Shown in pieces: positions 33,610-42,816 of a DNA stretch of 62,711 nucleotides. The DNA is taken from assembly GCA_002438605.1 (NCBI GenBank), contig DJPR01000036.1:1-62711 (forward strand), read 5' to 3'. The stretch comes from Ruminococcus sp. UBA6407 (GTDB lineage Bacteria; Bacillota; Clostridia; Oscillospirales; Ruminococcaceae). Positions within the stretch are counted from its first letter, which is position 1, and every line of letters begins with the position of its first letter. A program made the translations under genes and the position numbers. The notes below the pieces were generated by a model. That model did not search any database, had not been told where the DNA came from, and was given only the letters and a program-made list of their open reading frames with translations.

Positions 33610-34911
33610 TTGAAAAAAATCATACTTTCTGTTTTAACAGCTGTTGGCATAACCTTCAATGGCTGTTCTCTCGGCACGAGTATTGATAATCTCATAACTC
33701 CTCCTAAACTGAGCGTTGAGCAGGAGCAGATTTACAATACGCTTAAAGATGCGGCAGGTCAGAATATAAGTCTTAAATATCCGAAGTCAGGCAATTACCT
33801 TTCGGCGTTCATAATTGAGGATATCGACAGTGACGGCGGAAGTGAAGCTATAGTTTTCTATGAAAAAACAGGATTTTCTGTGGACGAAAATATTTTAAGA
33901 ATAAATATTCTTGACCAGTTTGACGGAAAATGGCGTTCCGTTTGTGATACTCCTGCTGAGGGTTCGGAAATTGAAAAGGTAATGATTTCAAAGCTTGGCT
34001 CTAACGACAGAATAAACGTAGTAATCGGCAGCAGTCTTATGAACCGTTCTGAAAAGTCACTTGCTGTTTATACTTATAACAGTGAAAGCTCCATGATTGA
34101 AAATACCTTTTCCGCATCATATACATATGCTGATATTCTTGACCTTGATTCAGATGATGAAAACGAACTGCTTTTATTGAACGGTTCTTCCACATCAAAT
34201 GCCGAGGCAGTTGCGTATAAGCTTGATAATAACGGCAAATATCATGTGTACAAAACGGAACTGAATGGCAGCTTCAATGACTTTGACCGTATCGTTTACG
34301 GCAGCATAGATGATAAAACAATAGGCTTGTATATAGATGCTGTTTCAGGCATGGGTACTATACAAACCGACATTATATATATGAACTCTCAGGGATTGAA
34401 AAGCATTTTTGCTGATTCGGAAGAAAGCAAATCTACAATACGTCCGTCCGGCTGCAATACAACAGATATAGACAGCGACGGAATTTACGAAATACCTGTT
34501 CAGAAGCTTTTTCCCGGATATACTGACGCAACTGAAAGTGAACAGATAAAAATGACAAACTGGCTTTGCCTGAAAAATAACAAGCTTGTCAGGAAATATT
34601 CAAGCTATTACAGCGTTTCAGACGGCTATGCCTTTATTATTCCTGAAAAATGGGAAGGAAAGGTTACTGTAAAGCTTGATACATTAAATGATGAGATAGT
34701 TTTCTGCAAGTACATTAACGGTACTGTCGGAGAAGACCTTTTAAGAATATATACTGCGGAAGATTCTGCTTCAAGAGAGGACAGAATTTCAGCAGGTTAT
34801 CAGCTGCTTTGCTCTAAGGGTGAGGCATTTTATATGGCTTATGCATGTGAAGATAAAGAAATGGGAATAAATACAGGCGAGCTTGCATTGTATTTTAAAA
34901 AGCTCTATTAA
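33610..34911 (+). CDS. Lipoprotein with FG-GAP-like repeats, unknown function
   Basis: A 433-aa exported lipoprotein. Starting from TTG 33610 (AGGAGGAG 5 nt upstream) it has the signal LKKIILSVLTAVGITFNGC with a lipobox cysteine. Calcium-loop-like Asp repeats occur at IIEDIDSDGGSEAIVFY, ILDLDSDDENELLLLNG and TTDIDSDGIYEIPV, as in FG-GAP/VCBS beta-propeller proteins. It sits directly before the two-component system with 33 bp between and could be part of its signal input. An upstream ATG at 33574 lacks a ribosome site and would bury the signal peptide. Confidence 0.8.
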   Translation: MKKIILSVLTAVGITFNGCSLGTSIDNLITPPKLSVEQEQIYNTLKDAAGQNISLKYPKSGNYLSAFIIEDIDSDGGSEAIVFYEKTGFSVDENILRINILDQFDGKWRSVCDTPAEGSEIEKVMISKLGSNDRINVVIGSSLMNRSEKSLAVYTYNSESSMIENTFSASYTYADILDLDSDDENELLLLNGSSTSNAEAVAYKLDNNGKYHVYKTELNGSFNDFDRIVYGSIDDKTIGLYIDAVSGMGTIQTDIIYMNSQGLKSIFADSEESKSTIRPSGCNTTDIDSDGIYEIPVQKLFPGYTDATESEQIKMTNWLCLKNNKLVRKYSSYYSVSDGYAFIIPEKWEGKVTVKLDTLNDEIVFCKYINGTVGEDLLRIYTAEDSASREDRISAGYQLLCSKGEAFYMAYACEDKEMGINTGELALYFKKLY

Positions 34912-34944
34912 AACCTTGTTTCAAGGTATAGAGGAGGGTGAATA

Positions 34945-35646
34945 ATGAAACGTATACTTGTATGTGAGGACGAAGCTGCTATTCGTGAATTTGTTGTAAT
35001 CAACCTGAAACGTGCAGGCTATGATGTTATTGACGTTGACTGCGGAGAAGCGGCTCTTCGAACATTTGAAGATGAACATGGCAATTTTGATATTGTACTG
35101 CTTGATATAATGATGCCGGGTATAGACGGTTTTACCGTTTGCAAAAAGCTGAGAGAAAAAAGCTCCACGCTTGGAATAATCATGCTTACAGCAAGAACTC
35201 AGGAAATGGATAAGGTAAGCGGACTTATGATTGGTGCTGATGACTATATTACAAAACCATTTTCGCCGTCCGAGCTTACAGCGAGAGTGGACGCTATTTA
35301 CAGGCGTGTGTGCATGAGCTTCATAAAAAATGATGACCACTCGATTATTGAATCAGGGCCGTTTGTACTTAACCTCAAAAGCCGAACCGTAAAAAAGAAT
35401 GATGAGCTTATTGATTTGACGCAGGTTGAATATCAGATACTTGAATACTTTATGAACAATAAAAATACTGCTCTTGACCGTTCAAGCATTCTCAATCATA
35501 TATGGGGAGAAAGTTATTACGGTGACGCAAAAATCGTTGATGTAAATATCAGGCGAATCCGCATGAAAATAGAAGAAGAACCGTCGAATCCCAAATATAT
35601 AATGACTATCTGGGGTTACGGCTATAAGTGGAATGATGTTCAGTAA
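34945..35646 (+). CDS. OmpR/PhoB-family response regulator
   Basis: A 233-aa DNA-binding regulator. The receiver domain (1-120) has acidic pair ED at 9-10, phospho-acceptor Asp54 in VLLDIMMPG, Thr in MLTART and Lys in TKPFSP. A winged-helix output domain (about 135-230) carries LTQVEYQILEYF and VDVNIRRIRMKIEEEPSNPKYIMTIWGYGYKW. GAGGAGGGTG precedes the ATG. Its stop overlaps the kinase start (TAATG), so the two are co-translated. Confidence 0.95.
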   Translation: MKRILVCEDEAAIREFVVINLKRAGYDVIDVDCGEAALRTFEDEHGNFDIVLLDIMMPGIDGFTVCKKLREKSSTLGIIMLTARTQEMDKVSGLMIGADDYITKPFSPSELTARVDAIYRRVCMSFIKNDDHSIIESGPFVLNLKSRTVKKNDELIDLTQVEYQILEYFMNNKNTALDRSSILNHIWGESYYGDAKIVDVNIRRIRMKIEEEPSNPKYIMTIWGYGYKWNDVQ

Positions 35647-37061
35647 TGGCTAGGAAAAGCAGTATAACAAAACGCTGGATAATAAACAATCTCGGCATGG
35701 TATTCCTTACGATAATGGTTATTGAATTGGTATTTGTATATGCAATTCAGTATTATTACTATAACTCTGTAAAGCAGTATCTTTCTTCAAGAATAAATGC
35801 AGTAACAAGCATACTCAGCATTTACTCTCAGGATAACGCATCAAACTTTTCATCGGAAATGAGAAATATGCTTGAAACCTTTGATGAAAAGGACAAAATA
35901 GAGCTTATGGCAGTCAACTCCAAGGGACGTGTAGTTCTTACATCTTCAGGATTTTCACCTGATGATACTATTCCTATGCCTGACTATCTCAGCGTAATGA
36001 GTGGAGAGGAAGGCTACTGGCTTGGCAAACAGCCGAGCGGAGAAAAAATAATGGCAGTATCAGTTCCGCTTCAGTCCATAAGCAGTGAGTACAGTGCCGT
36101 AAGAATGGTTGTTTCACTTACTGAGATTGACAATACCATACAGGCATATATTTTTGCTGCCGCAGGAATAGGGATATTTATCATGCTGATTATGATTTTT
36201 ACAGGACTTTATTTTATAGGTTCTATTGTAAAACCTATTCAGCAGATAAGTCTTATTGCAAAAAGATTTGCAACAGGAGATTTTTCCGTCCGAATAAAAA
36301 ATAACGAAAAAGACGAAATAGGCGAGCTTTGTACCTCTGTAAACTATATGGCAGATGAGCTTTCAAATACAGAGTCTATGAAAAATGAGTTTATTTCATC
36401 TGTATCACATGAACTGCGAACACCTCTTACGGCGATAAAGGGCTGGGCTGAAACGATTTACAGCGAAGAAAACCCTGAAACAATGAAAAAGGGTGTGGGA
36501 GTTATCCTGAGTGAAACAGAGCGTCTTTCACAAATGGTTGAGGAGCTTCTTGACTTTTCAAGAATGCAAAGCGGACATTTCACACTTCAAAGAAGCAATA
36601 TGGACATTCTTGCGGAGCTTGAGGACGCTTTGCTCATATACAGTGAAAAGGCGAAGCGTGAAAATATGAAAATCGTATATAATGAACCTGATATGCTGCC
36701 TGTTGTTTACGGGGACAAAAACAGAATACGTCAGGTATTCATTAATATTATAGATAATGCAATAAAATATTCTTCGGCAGGCGGAATTATAACAGTTGAG
36801 GCTGCTGAAACAAACGGAAATGTACAGGTTTCCATTTCAGATACGGGCTGCGGAATAAAGGAATCCGACCTGCCGAAAATAAAAACAAAATTCTATAAGG
36901 CTAACCATACTAAAAGAGGTTCGGGAATAGGACTTGCTGTTGCAGATGAAATAGTAACAATGCATGGCGGAAAGCTGGAGGTTCAAAGTCGTGAAGGCTT
37001 CGGAACGATTGTTACAATAACACTTCCTGCCGCAAATAAAACCGAGAAAGGCAAAAGCTGA
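35646..37061 (+). CDS. Sensor histidine kinase
   Basis: A 471-aa membrane kinase: helix 1 (about 13-38), an extracellular sensor region (about 40-165), helix 2 (about 168-195), HAMP (about 195-245), HisKA with phospho-acceptor His255 in SVSHELRTPLTAIKGW, and HATPase with N box NIIDNAIKYS, DTGCGI and GSGIGLAV. Partner of the preceding regulator. The signal is unknown. The HAMP-HisKA-HATPase order is that of WalK/PhoR-type enzymes, but no PAS domain is evident. Confidence 0.95.
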   Translation: MARKSSITKRWIINNLGMVFLTIMVIELVFVYAIQYYYYNSVKQYLSSRINAVTSILSIYSQDNASNFSSEMRNMLETFDEKDKIELMAVNSKGRVVLTSSGFSPDDTIPMPDYLSVMSGEEGYWLGKQPSGEKIMAVSVPLQSISSEYSAVRMVVSLTEIDNTIQAYIFAAAGIGIFIMLIMIFTGLYFIGSIVKPIQQISLIAKRFATGDFSVRIKNNEKDEIGELCTSVNYMADELSNTESMKNEFISSVSHELRTPLTAIKGWAETIYSEENPETMKKGVGVILSETERLSQMVEELLDFSRMQSGHFTLQRSNMDILAELEDALLIYSEKAKRENMKIVYNEPDMLPVVYGDKNRIRQVFINIIDNAIKYSSAGGIITVEAAETNGNVQVSISDTGCGIKESDLPKIKTKFYKANHTKRGSGIGLAVADEIVTMHGGKLEVQSREGFGTIVTITLPAANKTEKGKS

Positions 37062-37987
37062 TGAGTAAAGAGGAAAATAAAAAGGAAATAAAGTCTAAAA
37101 TAGGCGGTCAGGCACTTATTGAGGGCATCATGATGATTGGCGTTTATAAGGGTGCTATGGCATGCCGTCTGCCTGACGGAACTATTGACGTTGAAACATG
37201 GGATGAAAAAAACGGTAAAAACGCTCCGTTTTATAAGAAGATGCCTTTTGTAAGAGGAAGCTTTAATTTTGTGGGTTCAATGATAAAGGGCTATAAGTAT
37301 CTTATGAAATCCGCTGATAAGCAGATTACAGAGGAGGAAAAAGCAGAACAGACAAAGGCTGAAAGTGCAGTTATGAGCCTGTTTATGTTTGTGGGTATGA
37401 TTGTCGGCGTTGCCGTTGCACTTGGAATTTTTATGTTCCTGCCCAAAATAATAGTGGGACTTATAAAGCCTGTTCAGGAAATGAGAATACTTCGTTCATT
37501 CCTTGAGGGCATAATTAAAATAATACTTTTTGTTGGATATATGGCTGTAACATGCTTTATGAAGGACATCCGCCGCACATATGAGTATCATGGTGCAGAG
37601 CATAAGACGATTGCCTGCCATGAGGCAAGACTTCCGCTTACTGTTGAAAACGTAAGAAAGCAGATTCGGTTTCATAAACGCTGCGGAACAAGCTTCATTT
37701 TTATTGTTTTAATCGTAAGCATACTTGTTATGTGCTTTATACCGTTCACTGTAACATGGCAGAGAATAGTTGCAGGACTCGTTCTTCTTCCTGTTGTTGT
37801 AGGCATATCATACGAGTTTATACGTCTTGCGGGCAACCATGACAATGCATTTACAAAAATACTTTCTGCTCCCGGTCTTGCTCTCCAGAGAATTACTACA
37901 AGAGAGCCTGATGACAGTCAGATTGAAGTTGCAATTGCCGCATTAAAGCCATGTATTCCTGATAATCTTGAGGAGGACGTATGGTAA
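37061..37987 (+). CDS. YqhQ-type DUF1385 membrane protein
   Basis: A 308-aa protein of the DUF1385/YqhQ family. An N-terminal KIGGQALIEGIMMIG signature and MACRLPDGTI are followed by about four or five membrane helices and the conserved YEYHGAEHKTIACHEA motif with several His and Glu residues that could bind a metal. Function is not established in any organism. Overlaps the kinase by one base (TGATG) and PrmC by seven, indicating one operon. Confidence 0.88.
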   Translation: MSKEENKKEIKSKIGGQALIEGIMMIGVYKGAMACRLPDGTIDVETWDEKNGKNAPFYKKMPFVRGSFNFVGSMIKGYKYLMKSADKQITEEEKAEQTKAESAVMSLFMFVGMIVGVAVALGIFMFLPKIIVGLIKPVQEMRILRSFLEGIIKIILFVGYMAVTCFMKDIRRTYEYHGAEHKTIACHEARLPLTVENVRKQIRFHKRCGTSFIFIVLIVSILVMCFIPFTVTWQRIVAGLVLLPVVVGISYEFIRLAGNHDNAFTKILSAPGLALQRITTREPDDSQIEVAIAALKPCIPDNLEEDVW

Positions 37988-38844
37988 CTATCGGAGAGCT
38001 TTATGCAAATGTGAAATCAATGCTGAAAAAGGTTGATATTGATACATACAGATTTGAGTCAAAATGCATTATGGAGCATGCATTTAAAATTGAACTTCCA
38101 AGACTTCTTTTGAATGCAGATTCAGCAGCTCCTGATGAAATCGTAAAATTTGTTCACAGCATGGTAAATAAACGCAGTACAGGGTATCCTCTGCAATATA
38201 TTTTGGGTGAATGGGAATTTTACGGTCTGCCGTTTAAGGTGGGAGAGGGGGTTTTGATACCTCGTCCCGATACGGAAACAATTATTGATACAGTTCTTAA
38301 AAAGTATAATGCAGATAAAAACAGTTCCCCAAGAATTGCTGATTTATGCAGCGGCAGCGGTTGTATTGCCGTTACATTGAAAAAGGAAATACCCGATGCA
38401 CACGTTACGGCAATTGAACTTTCAGATACGGCACTTGAATATCTCAGAGAAAATGCCGAACTGAACGGTGCTGATATAGAAATAATCAAGGGTGACGTTC
38501 TTGATGAGTCACTTGCCGAAAAACTGGAGCAATTTGATATAATTGTATCAAATCCGCCTTATCTCAGCAAAAATGACATGGACAATCTGCAAACAGAGGT
38601 TTCATTTGAACCACAGTCTGCATTGGACGGCGGTCAGGACGGTCTTGAATATTATCGGAAAATGACTTCAATATGGAAAAATAAAATTAAACCCGGCGGA
38701 CTTTTTTTCTATGAAATCGGAATAGGTCAGGGTGAAGAAGTAAAAGAAATTTTCCTTGAAAACGGCTTTGAAAGTACAGAATTCAGCCGAGATACAGCAG
38801 ATATAATTCGTATAGTTTCTGCATACAGAAAACAGGAGGATTAA
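37981..38844 (+). CDS. prmC: Release factor glutamine methyltransferase PrmC
   Basis: A 287-aa SAM-dependent enzyme that methylates the Gln of the GGQ motif in RF1/RF2. It has a helical N-terminal domain (1-80), IPRPDTE, the SAM loop DLCSGSGCIAV and the catalytic NPPY in IVSNPPYLS. Starts inside the end of yqhQ with GGAGGA just upstream of the ATG. Full length. Confidence 0.94.
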   Translation: MVTIGELYANVKSMLKKVDIDTYRFESKCIMEHAFKIELPRLLLNADSAAPDEIVKFVHSMVNKRSTGYPLQYILGEWEFYGLPFKVGEGVLIPRPDTETIIDTVLKKYNADKNSSPRIADLCSGSGCIAVTLKKEIPDAHVTAIELSDTALEYLRENAELNGADIEIIKGDVLDESLAEKLEQFDIIVSNPPYLSKNDMDNLQTEVSFEPQSALDGGQDGLEYYRKMTSIWKNKIKPGGLFFYEIGIGQGEEVKEIFLENGFESTEFSRDTADIIRIVSAYRKQED

Positions 38845-38850
38845 AAGTAT

Positions 38851-40056
38851 ATGGCGAAAAAGGAACTTGCTAAAAAAGCAGCTGTTGTAAAACCTGCAAC
38901 AAAGGAAGATAAAAAAGCGGCTCTTGAGGGAGCTTTGGCACAGCTGAAAAAGAAATACGGCGAAGGAGCAGTAATGCGTCTTGGACAGAATACAACTCTT
39001 AATGTTGACGCAATACCGACAGGCTCTATGACTCTTGATATGGCACTCGGTATAGGCGGCGTACCAAGAGGAAGAATTGTTGAAATTTACGGTCCTGAAA
39101 GCTCAGGTAAAACTACAGTTGCACTTCAGATTGCAGCAGAGGCACAGAAGCTTGATGGCGAGGTTGCATTTATTGACGTTGAACACGCTCTTGACCCTGT
39201 TTACGCAAAAGCTTTGGGCGTTAATATTGATGACCTGCTTGTTTCCCAGCCTGACTGCGGTGAACAGGCACTTGAAATTGCAGAAGCACTTGTCCGCTCA
39301 GGAGCTATTGACGTTATCGTTGTAGACTCGGTTGCCGCTATGACAACAAGAGCTGAAATAGACGGCGAAATGGGAGATAATCATGTCGGACAGCTTGCAA
39401 GACTTATGTCACAGGCAATGAGAAAGCTTACATCATCAATTGCCAAGTCAAATTGTGTTGCAATTTTCATAAACCAGATTCGTGAAAAAATCGGTGTGCT
39501 TTACGGAAATCCTGAAACAACTCCGGGCGGAAGAGCTTTGAAGTTCTATTCTTCCGTTCGTATTGATGTAAGAAAGGGCGAGGCTATAAAAGAAGGGTCT
39601 GAAATAATCGGTACAAGAACAAAATGCAAGGTAGTAAAAAATAAGGTAGCACCTCCGTTTAAGGAATGTGAGTTTGACATTATGTACGGCAAGGGTATTT
39701 CCAGAACAGGAGAAGTTCTTGACCTTGCCGTTGATTTGGATATAATCAAGAAAAGCGGTTCATGGTTCAGCTATAACGGCAATAAGCTCGGTCAGGGACG
39801 TGATAATGTTAAGGCTGTTTTACAGGGCGATGCCGAACTCATGAAAGAGGTTGAAGCAAAAATTCTTGAAAAGAAAGACGAAGTTCCTGCTTTACAGTCC
39901 AAGAAAAAGTCTAAGAAGCTTGACAAAGCGGCTAAGGACGCCGAGGAGCAGGCAGATGATTTCATTGATGATTCAGTTCAGATTGAGGCAGATGATATTG
40001 ACCCAATGGTTGATGCCGACAATGATGATGACTTTGATGAATTTACTCCTGCATAA
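38851..40056 (+). CDS. recA: RecA recombinase
   Basis: A 401-aa strand-exchange ATPase. Walker A is GPESSGKTT, Walker [11 protein letters not shown]. The L2-adjacent sequence [28 protein letters not shown] is present. The C-terminal tail is unusually long and charged ([17 protein letters not shown]..., ending in an Asp/Glu-rich stretch), as in several clostridia. GGAGG precedes the ATG. recX follows after 2 bp. Confidence 0.97.
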   Translation: MAKKELAKKAAVVKPATKEDKKAALEGALAQLKKKYGEGAVMRLGQNTTLNVDAIPTGSMTLDMALGIGGVPRGRIVEIYGPESSGKTTVALQIAAEAQKLDGEVAFIDVEHALDPVYAKALGVNIDDLLVSQPDCGEQALEIAEALVRSGAIDVIVVDSVAAMTTRAEIDGEMGDNHVGQLARLMSQAMRKLTSSIAKSNCVAIFINQIREKIGVLYGNPETTPGGRALKFYSSVRIDVRKGEAIKEGSEIIGTRTKCKVVKNKVAPPFKECEFDIMYGKGISRTGEVLDLAVDLDIIKKSGSWFSYNGNKLGQGRDNVKAVLQGDAELMKEVEAKILEKKDEVPALQSKKKSKKLDKAAKDAEEQADDFIDDSVQIEADDIDPMVDADNDDDFDEFTPA

Positions 40057-40058
40057 TT

Positions 40059-40694
40059 ATGACTGTATCATCTGTAAAAAAGTATAAGGGTTCATCATAT
40101 GAAGTGATTTTTGATGATGACCGTCAGATTTATCTTCATATAGATATTATTTCAGACTACGGAATTCGTCCGGGAGCTGTATTTGATGAGAAAGAGCTGG
40201 AGGAAATAATATATGCCTCCAATAAAAGACGTGCCTTTCAATATGCACTTTATCTTTTGGATTATCGTGATTACTCTTATCGTGAGATGTATAACAAGCT
40301 TGAAAAAACATATCAGAATGAAGATATGTGCTTTGAGGTTATGGATAAGCTGGTGTCTATTGGCTGTATAAATGATAAGCGTTATGCGGCAATGCTTGCC
40401 AAAAAGTATGCAGAGGTCAAGCGTTTTGGACCATATCGTGCAAAAAAGGAAATGAATCTGAGAGGAATCAGAGGTGAAACAGCAGAAAATGCCTTAAAGC
40501 CCTATTATGAATTAATTGAAGAAAACATTGCAGCTTTGCTTGAAAAAAAGTATTCACGTTTTCTTGAAGATGAAAGCGACAGAAAATCTGTTGATAAGGT
40601 AAAAAATTCTCTTGTGAGATATGGCTATGGTTATGATGATATAAATCATGCGATTAAAAAATATTTTGAAGAAATGAATCGGGAGGAAATATAA
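40059..40694 (+). CDS. recX: RecA regulator RecX
   Basis: A 211-aa helical-repeat protein of the RecX family: AFQYALYLLDYRDYSYREMYNKLEKTY, VMDKLVSIGCINDKRYAAMLAKKYAEVKRFGPYRAKKEMNLRGI. RecX binds the RecA filament groove and limits its activity. Located directly behind recA as usual. The ATG lies 2 bp after the recA stop with no clear own ribosome site, so translation is probably coupled. Confidence 0.9.
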   Translation: MTVSSVKKYKGSSYEVIFDDDRQIYLHIDIISDYGIRPGAVFDEKELEEIIYASNKRRAFQYALYLLDYRDYSYREMYNKLEKTYQNEDMCFEVMDKLVSIGCINDKRYAAMLAKKYAEVKRFGPYRAKKEMNLRGIRGETAENALKPYYELIEENIAALLEKKYSRFLEDESDRKSVDKVKNSLVRYGYGYDDINHAIKKYFEEMNREEI

Positions 40695-40696
40695 TA

Positions 40697-42028
40697 ATGC
40701 CTATAAAGGTTGGAATGGTATCTCTTGGCTGTTCAAAAAATCTTGTTGATTCCGAAAGGATGCTCTATAAGCTGCGTGAAAGAGGCTATGAGCTTGTTAC
40801 CGAGCCCGGACTTGCCGATGTTGCAGTAGTCAATACGTGCGGATTTATTCAGTCCGCAAAGGAGGAGGCTATTGAAACCATCATTGAGCTTGGCAAGCTT
40901 AAAGAGGACGGTACTCTGAAAAAAATTATTATTACAGGCTGTCTTACACAGCGATATCAGGAAGAAGCCGCAGAGCTTTTTCCCGAAGCAGATGCTGTTA
41001 TAGGAATCGGCGACAACAAGGACATTATTGACATTCTTGACCATGTTCTTGCAAATGAAAGGGTAGTAAAATTTTCACCAAAGCTTGATGCTGAGCTTAC
41101 AGGAGAAAGAATTATATCGACTCTGCCTTTTTTTGCATACTTAAAGGTTGCGGAAGGTTGCAGCAATTGCTGTACATATTGTGCAATACCCCAGATAAGA
41201 GGGAAGTTCAGAAGTGTTCCTATGGAGGAAGTTCTGAAGGAAGCTCAGTGGCTTGCCGAAAACGGTGTTACGGAGCTGATTGTCATAGCTCAGGATACAA
41301 CCCGATACGGTGAGGATTTATACGGAGAGCCAAAGCTCCCCGAACTTCTTGAAAAGCTTTCTGAAATTGAAGGGATAAAGTGGATAAGAACTCTTTACTG
41401 CTATCCTGAAAGAATAACCGACAAATTATTGGAAACAATAGCTGATAATGGTAAACTGATAAAATATCTGGATATACCTATACAGCACTGCAACAGTGAG
41501 ATTTTAAGCCGAATGAACCGCTGGGGTGATAAGGAAAGACTTTCACAGCTTATGGCACATATAAGAAAGAAAGTTCCTGATATCGTCCTGCGAACAACGC
41601 TTATAACAGGATTTCCGGGAGAAACCGAAGAACAGTTTTCAGAGCTTGCAGAATTCGTGCAGGAACAGAAGTTTGAGCGTTTGGGCTGCTTTGCTTATTC
41701 TCAGGAGGAGGGTACAAAGGCGGCTGAAATGGAAAATCAGCTTTCCGAAGAAGTGAAAAATCATCGGGCTGATATAATTATGGAGCAGCAGATGCTTATA
41801 AGTGCCGCAAATAACGAAAAGCTTATGGGAAAAAGACTTACAGCAGTTGTTGAGGGCTTTGATAAATTTGCCGAATGCTATTTCGGACGTACTGAAAAGG
41901 ACGCTCCCGATATAGACGGAAAGGTTTTCTTTACATCTGAAAATCCGCTTGAAATCGGTGATTATGTGGAAATTGAAATCAGTGATACATTGGATTACGA
42001 CTTAATGGGAGAGGTGGTTTCTCAATGA
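40697..42028 (+). CDS. rimO: Ribosomal protein S12 methylthiotransferase RimO
   Basis: A 443-aa radical SAM enzyme that methylthiolates Asp of ribosomal protein S12. The N-terminal UPF0004 domain has cysteines in SLGCSKNLVDSE, NTCGF and ITGCLTQRY for one Fe-S cluster. The radical SAM cluster is in CSNCCTYCAIP, and a TRAM domain follows at about 375-440. GGGAGG precedes the ATG. The RimO-type start (VGMVSLGCSKNLVDSE) distinguishes it from MiaB. Confidence 0.95.
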   Translation: MPIKVGMVSLGCSKNLVDSERMLYKLRERGYELVTEPGLADVAVVNTCGFIQSAKEEAIETIIELGKLKEDGTLKKIIITGCLTQRYQEEAAELFPEADAVIGIGDNKDIIDILDHVLANERVVKFSPKLDAELTGERIISTLPFFAYLKVAEGCSNCCTYCAIPQIRGKFRSVPMEEVLKEAQWLAENGVTELIVIAQDTTRYGEDLYGEPKLPELLEKLSEIEGIKWIRTLYCYPERITDKLLETIADNGKLIKYLDIPIQHCNSEILSRMNRWGDKERLSQLMAHIRKKVPDIVLRTTLITGFPGETEEQFSELAEFVQEQKFERLGCFAYSQEEGTKAAEMENQLSEEVKNHRADIIMEQQMLISAANNEKLMGKRLTAVVEGFDKFAECYFGRTEKDAPDIDGKVFFTSENPLEIGDYVEIEISDTLDYDLMGEVVSQ

Positions 42029-42618
42029 ATTTGCCAAATAAGCTGACTTTGCTCAGGGTTTTTCTTGTACCTGTATTTCTTCTTTTTATGTATCTGAACT
42101 CATGTCCGCTGAATTATCTTATAGCACTTTTGATATTTTCAGCAGCGTCAATTACAGACGCTCTTGATGGTAAAATTGCAAGAAAAAATAACCTTGTAAC
42201 AAATTTCGGAAAGTTTCTTGACCCATTGGCAGATAAGGTGCTTGTTATGGCAGCTTTGGCTGTATTTGTGGAGCTTGATGACGTTAAAATGAGTGCAGTG
42301 CCGTTCATTATAATAATGGCAAGGGAATTTATGGTTTCAGGGCTTCGTCTTATTGCTGCGGACAGCGGTATAGTTGTTGCAGCCGGAATATGGGGAAAAC
42401 TTAAAACTGCATTTACAATGGTCACTATTATCGGTATATTAGTATGGCTGAGTTTCTGGAAGGACTTTGACTGCTTCGGACTAAAGCTCAGCAATTCAGC
42501 TTTTGAAACCGCAGATATAATTATTTCCGTATTTATATGGATTTCAACCATTCTGACAATAATATCAGGACTTATATATCTTAAAGGCTATTGGAATCTT
42601 ATTGATGCGGATAAATAA
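42025..42618 (+). CDS. pgsA: CDP-diacylglycerol-glycerol-3-phosphate 3-phosphatidyltransferase
   Basis: A 197-aa membrane enzyme that makes phosphatidylglycerol phosphate. The CDP-alcohol phosphatidyltransferase signature is complete (SITDALDGKIARKNNLVTNFGKFLDPLADK), and about five membrane helices follow. Overlaps the rimO stop (ATGA). Last gene of the yqhQ-pgsA run. Confidence 0.94.
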   Translation: MNLPNKLTLLRVFLVPVFLLFMYLNSCPLNYLIALLIFSAASITDALDGKIARKNNLVTNFGKFLDPLADKVLVMAALAVFVELDDVKMSAVPFIIIMAREFMVSGLRLIAADSGIVVAAGIWGKLKTAFTMVTIIGILVWLSFWKDFDCFGLKLSNSAFETADIIISVFIWISTILTIISGLIYLKGYWNLIDADK

Positions 42619-42649
42619 GTGTTGATTATAAAATAAATCTCTAAAACTA

Positions 42650-42741
42650 TTGCAATGAGATTTGATATATAGTATAATTATTTTATCTGATTATTATAAT
42701 AAAGTAAGCAGATGAAAAGCACCTGTAGGGTGCTTTTCATT
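42650..42741 (+). promoter_or_regulatory. Promoter and leader hairpin before the YfhO-type gene
   Basis: -35 TTGCAA (42650-42655), 17 bp, -10 TATAAT (42673-42678). About 30 nt into the transcript is a 12-bp hairpin ATGAAAAGCACC / GGGTGCTTTTCAT (42712-42740). It could be the pgsA terminator, but because it lies after the promoter it could also attenuate the leader. No strong T run follows (TTGTAAT). Confidence 0.55.
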
Positions 42742-42816
42742 GTAATCCCGTTAATATCGTATGCTGTTATTGTGCGGTATCTGATTATACTGCTTGCTGA
42801 AAAAGGAGGAAAAAAA

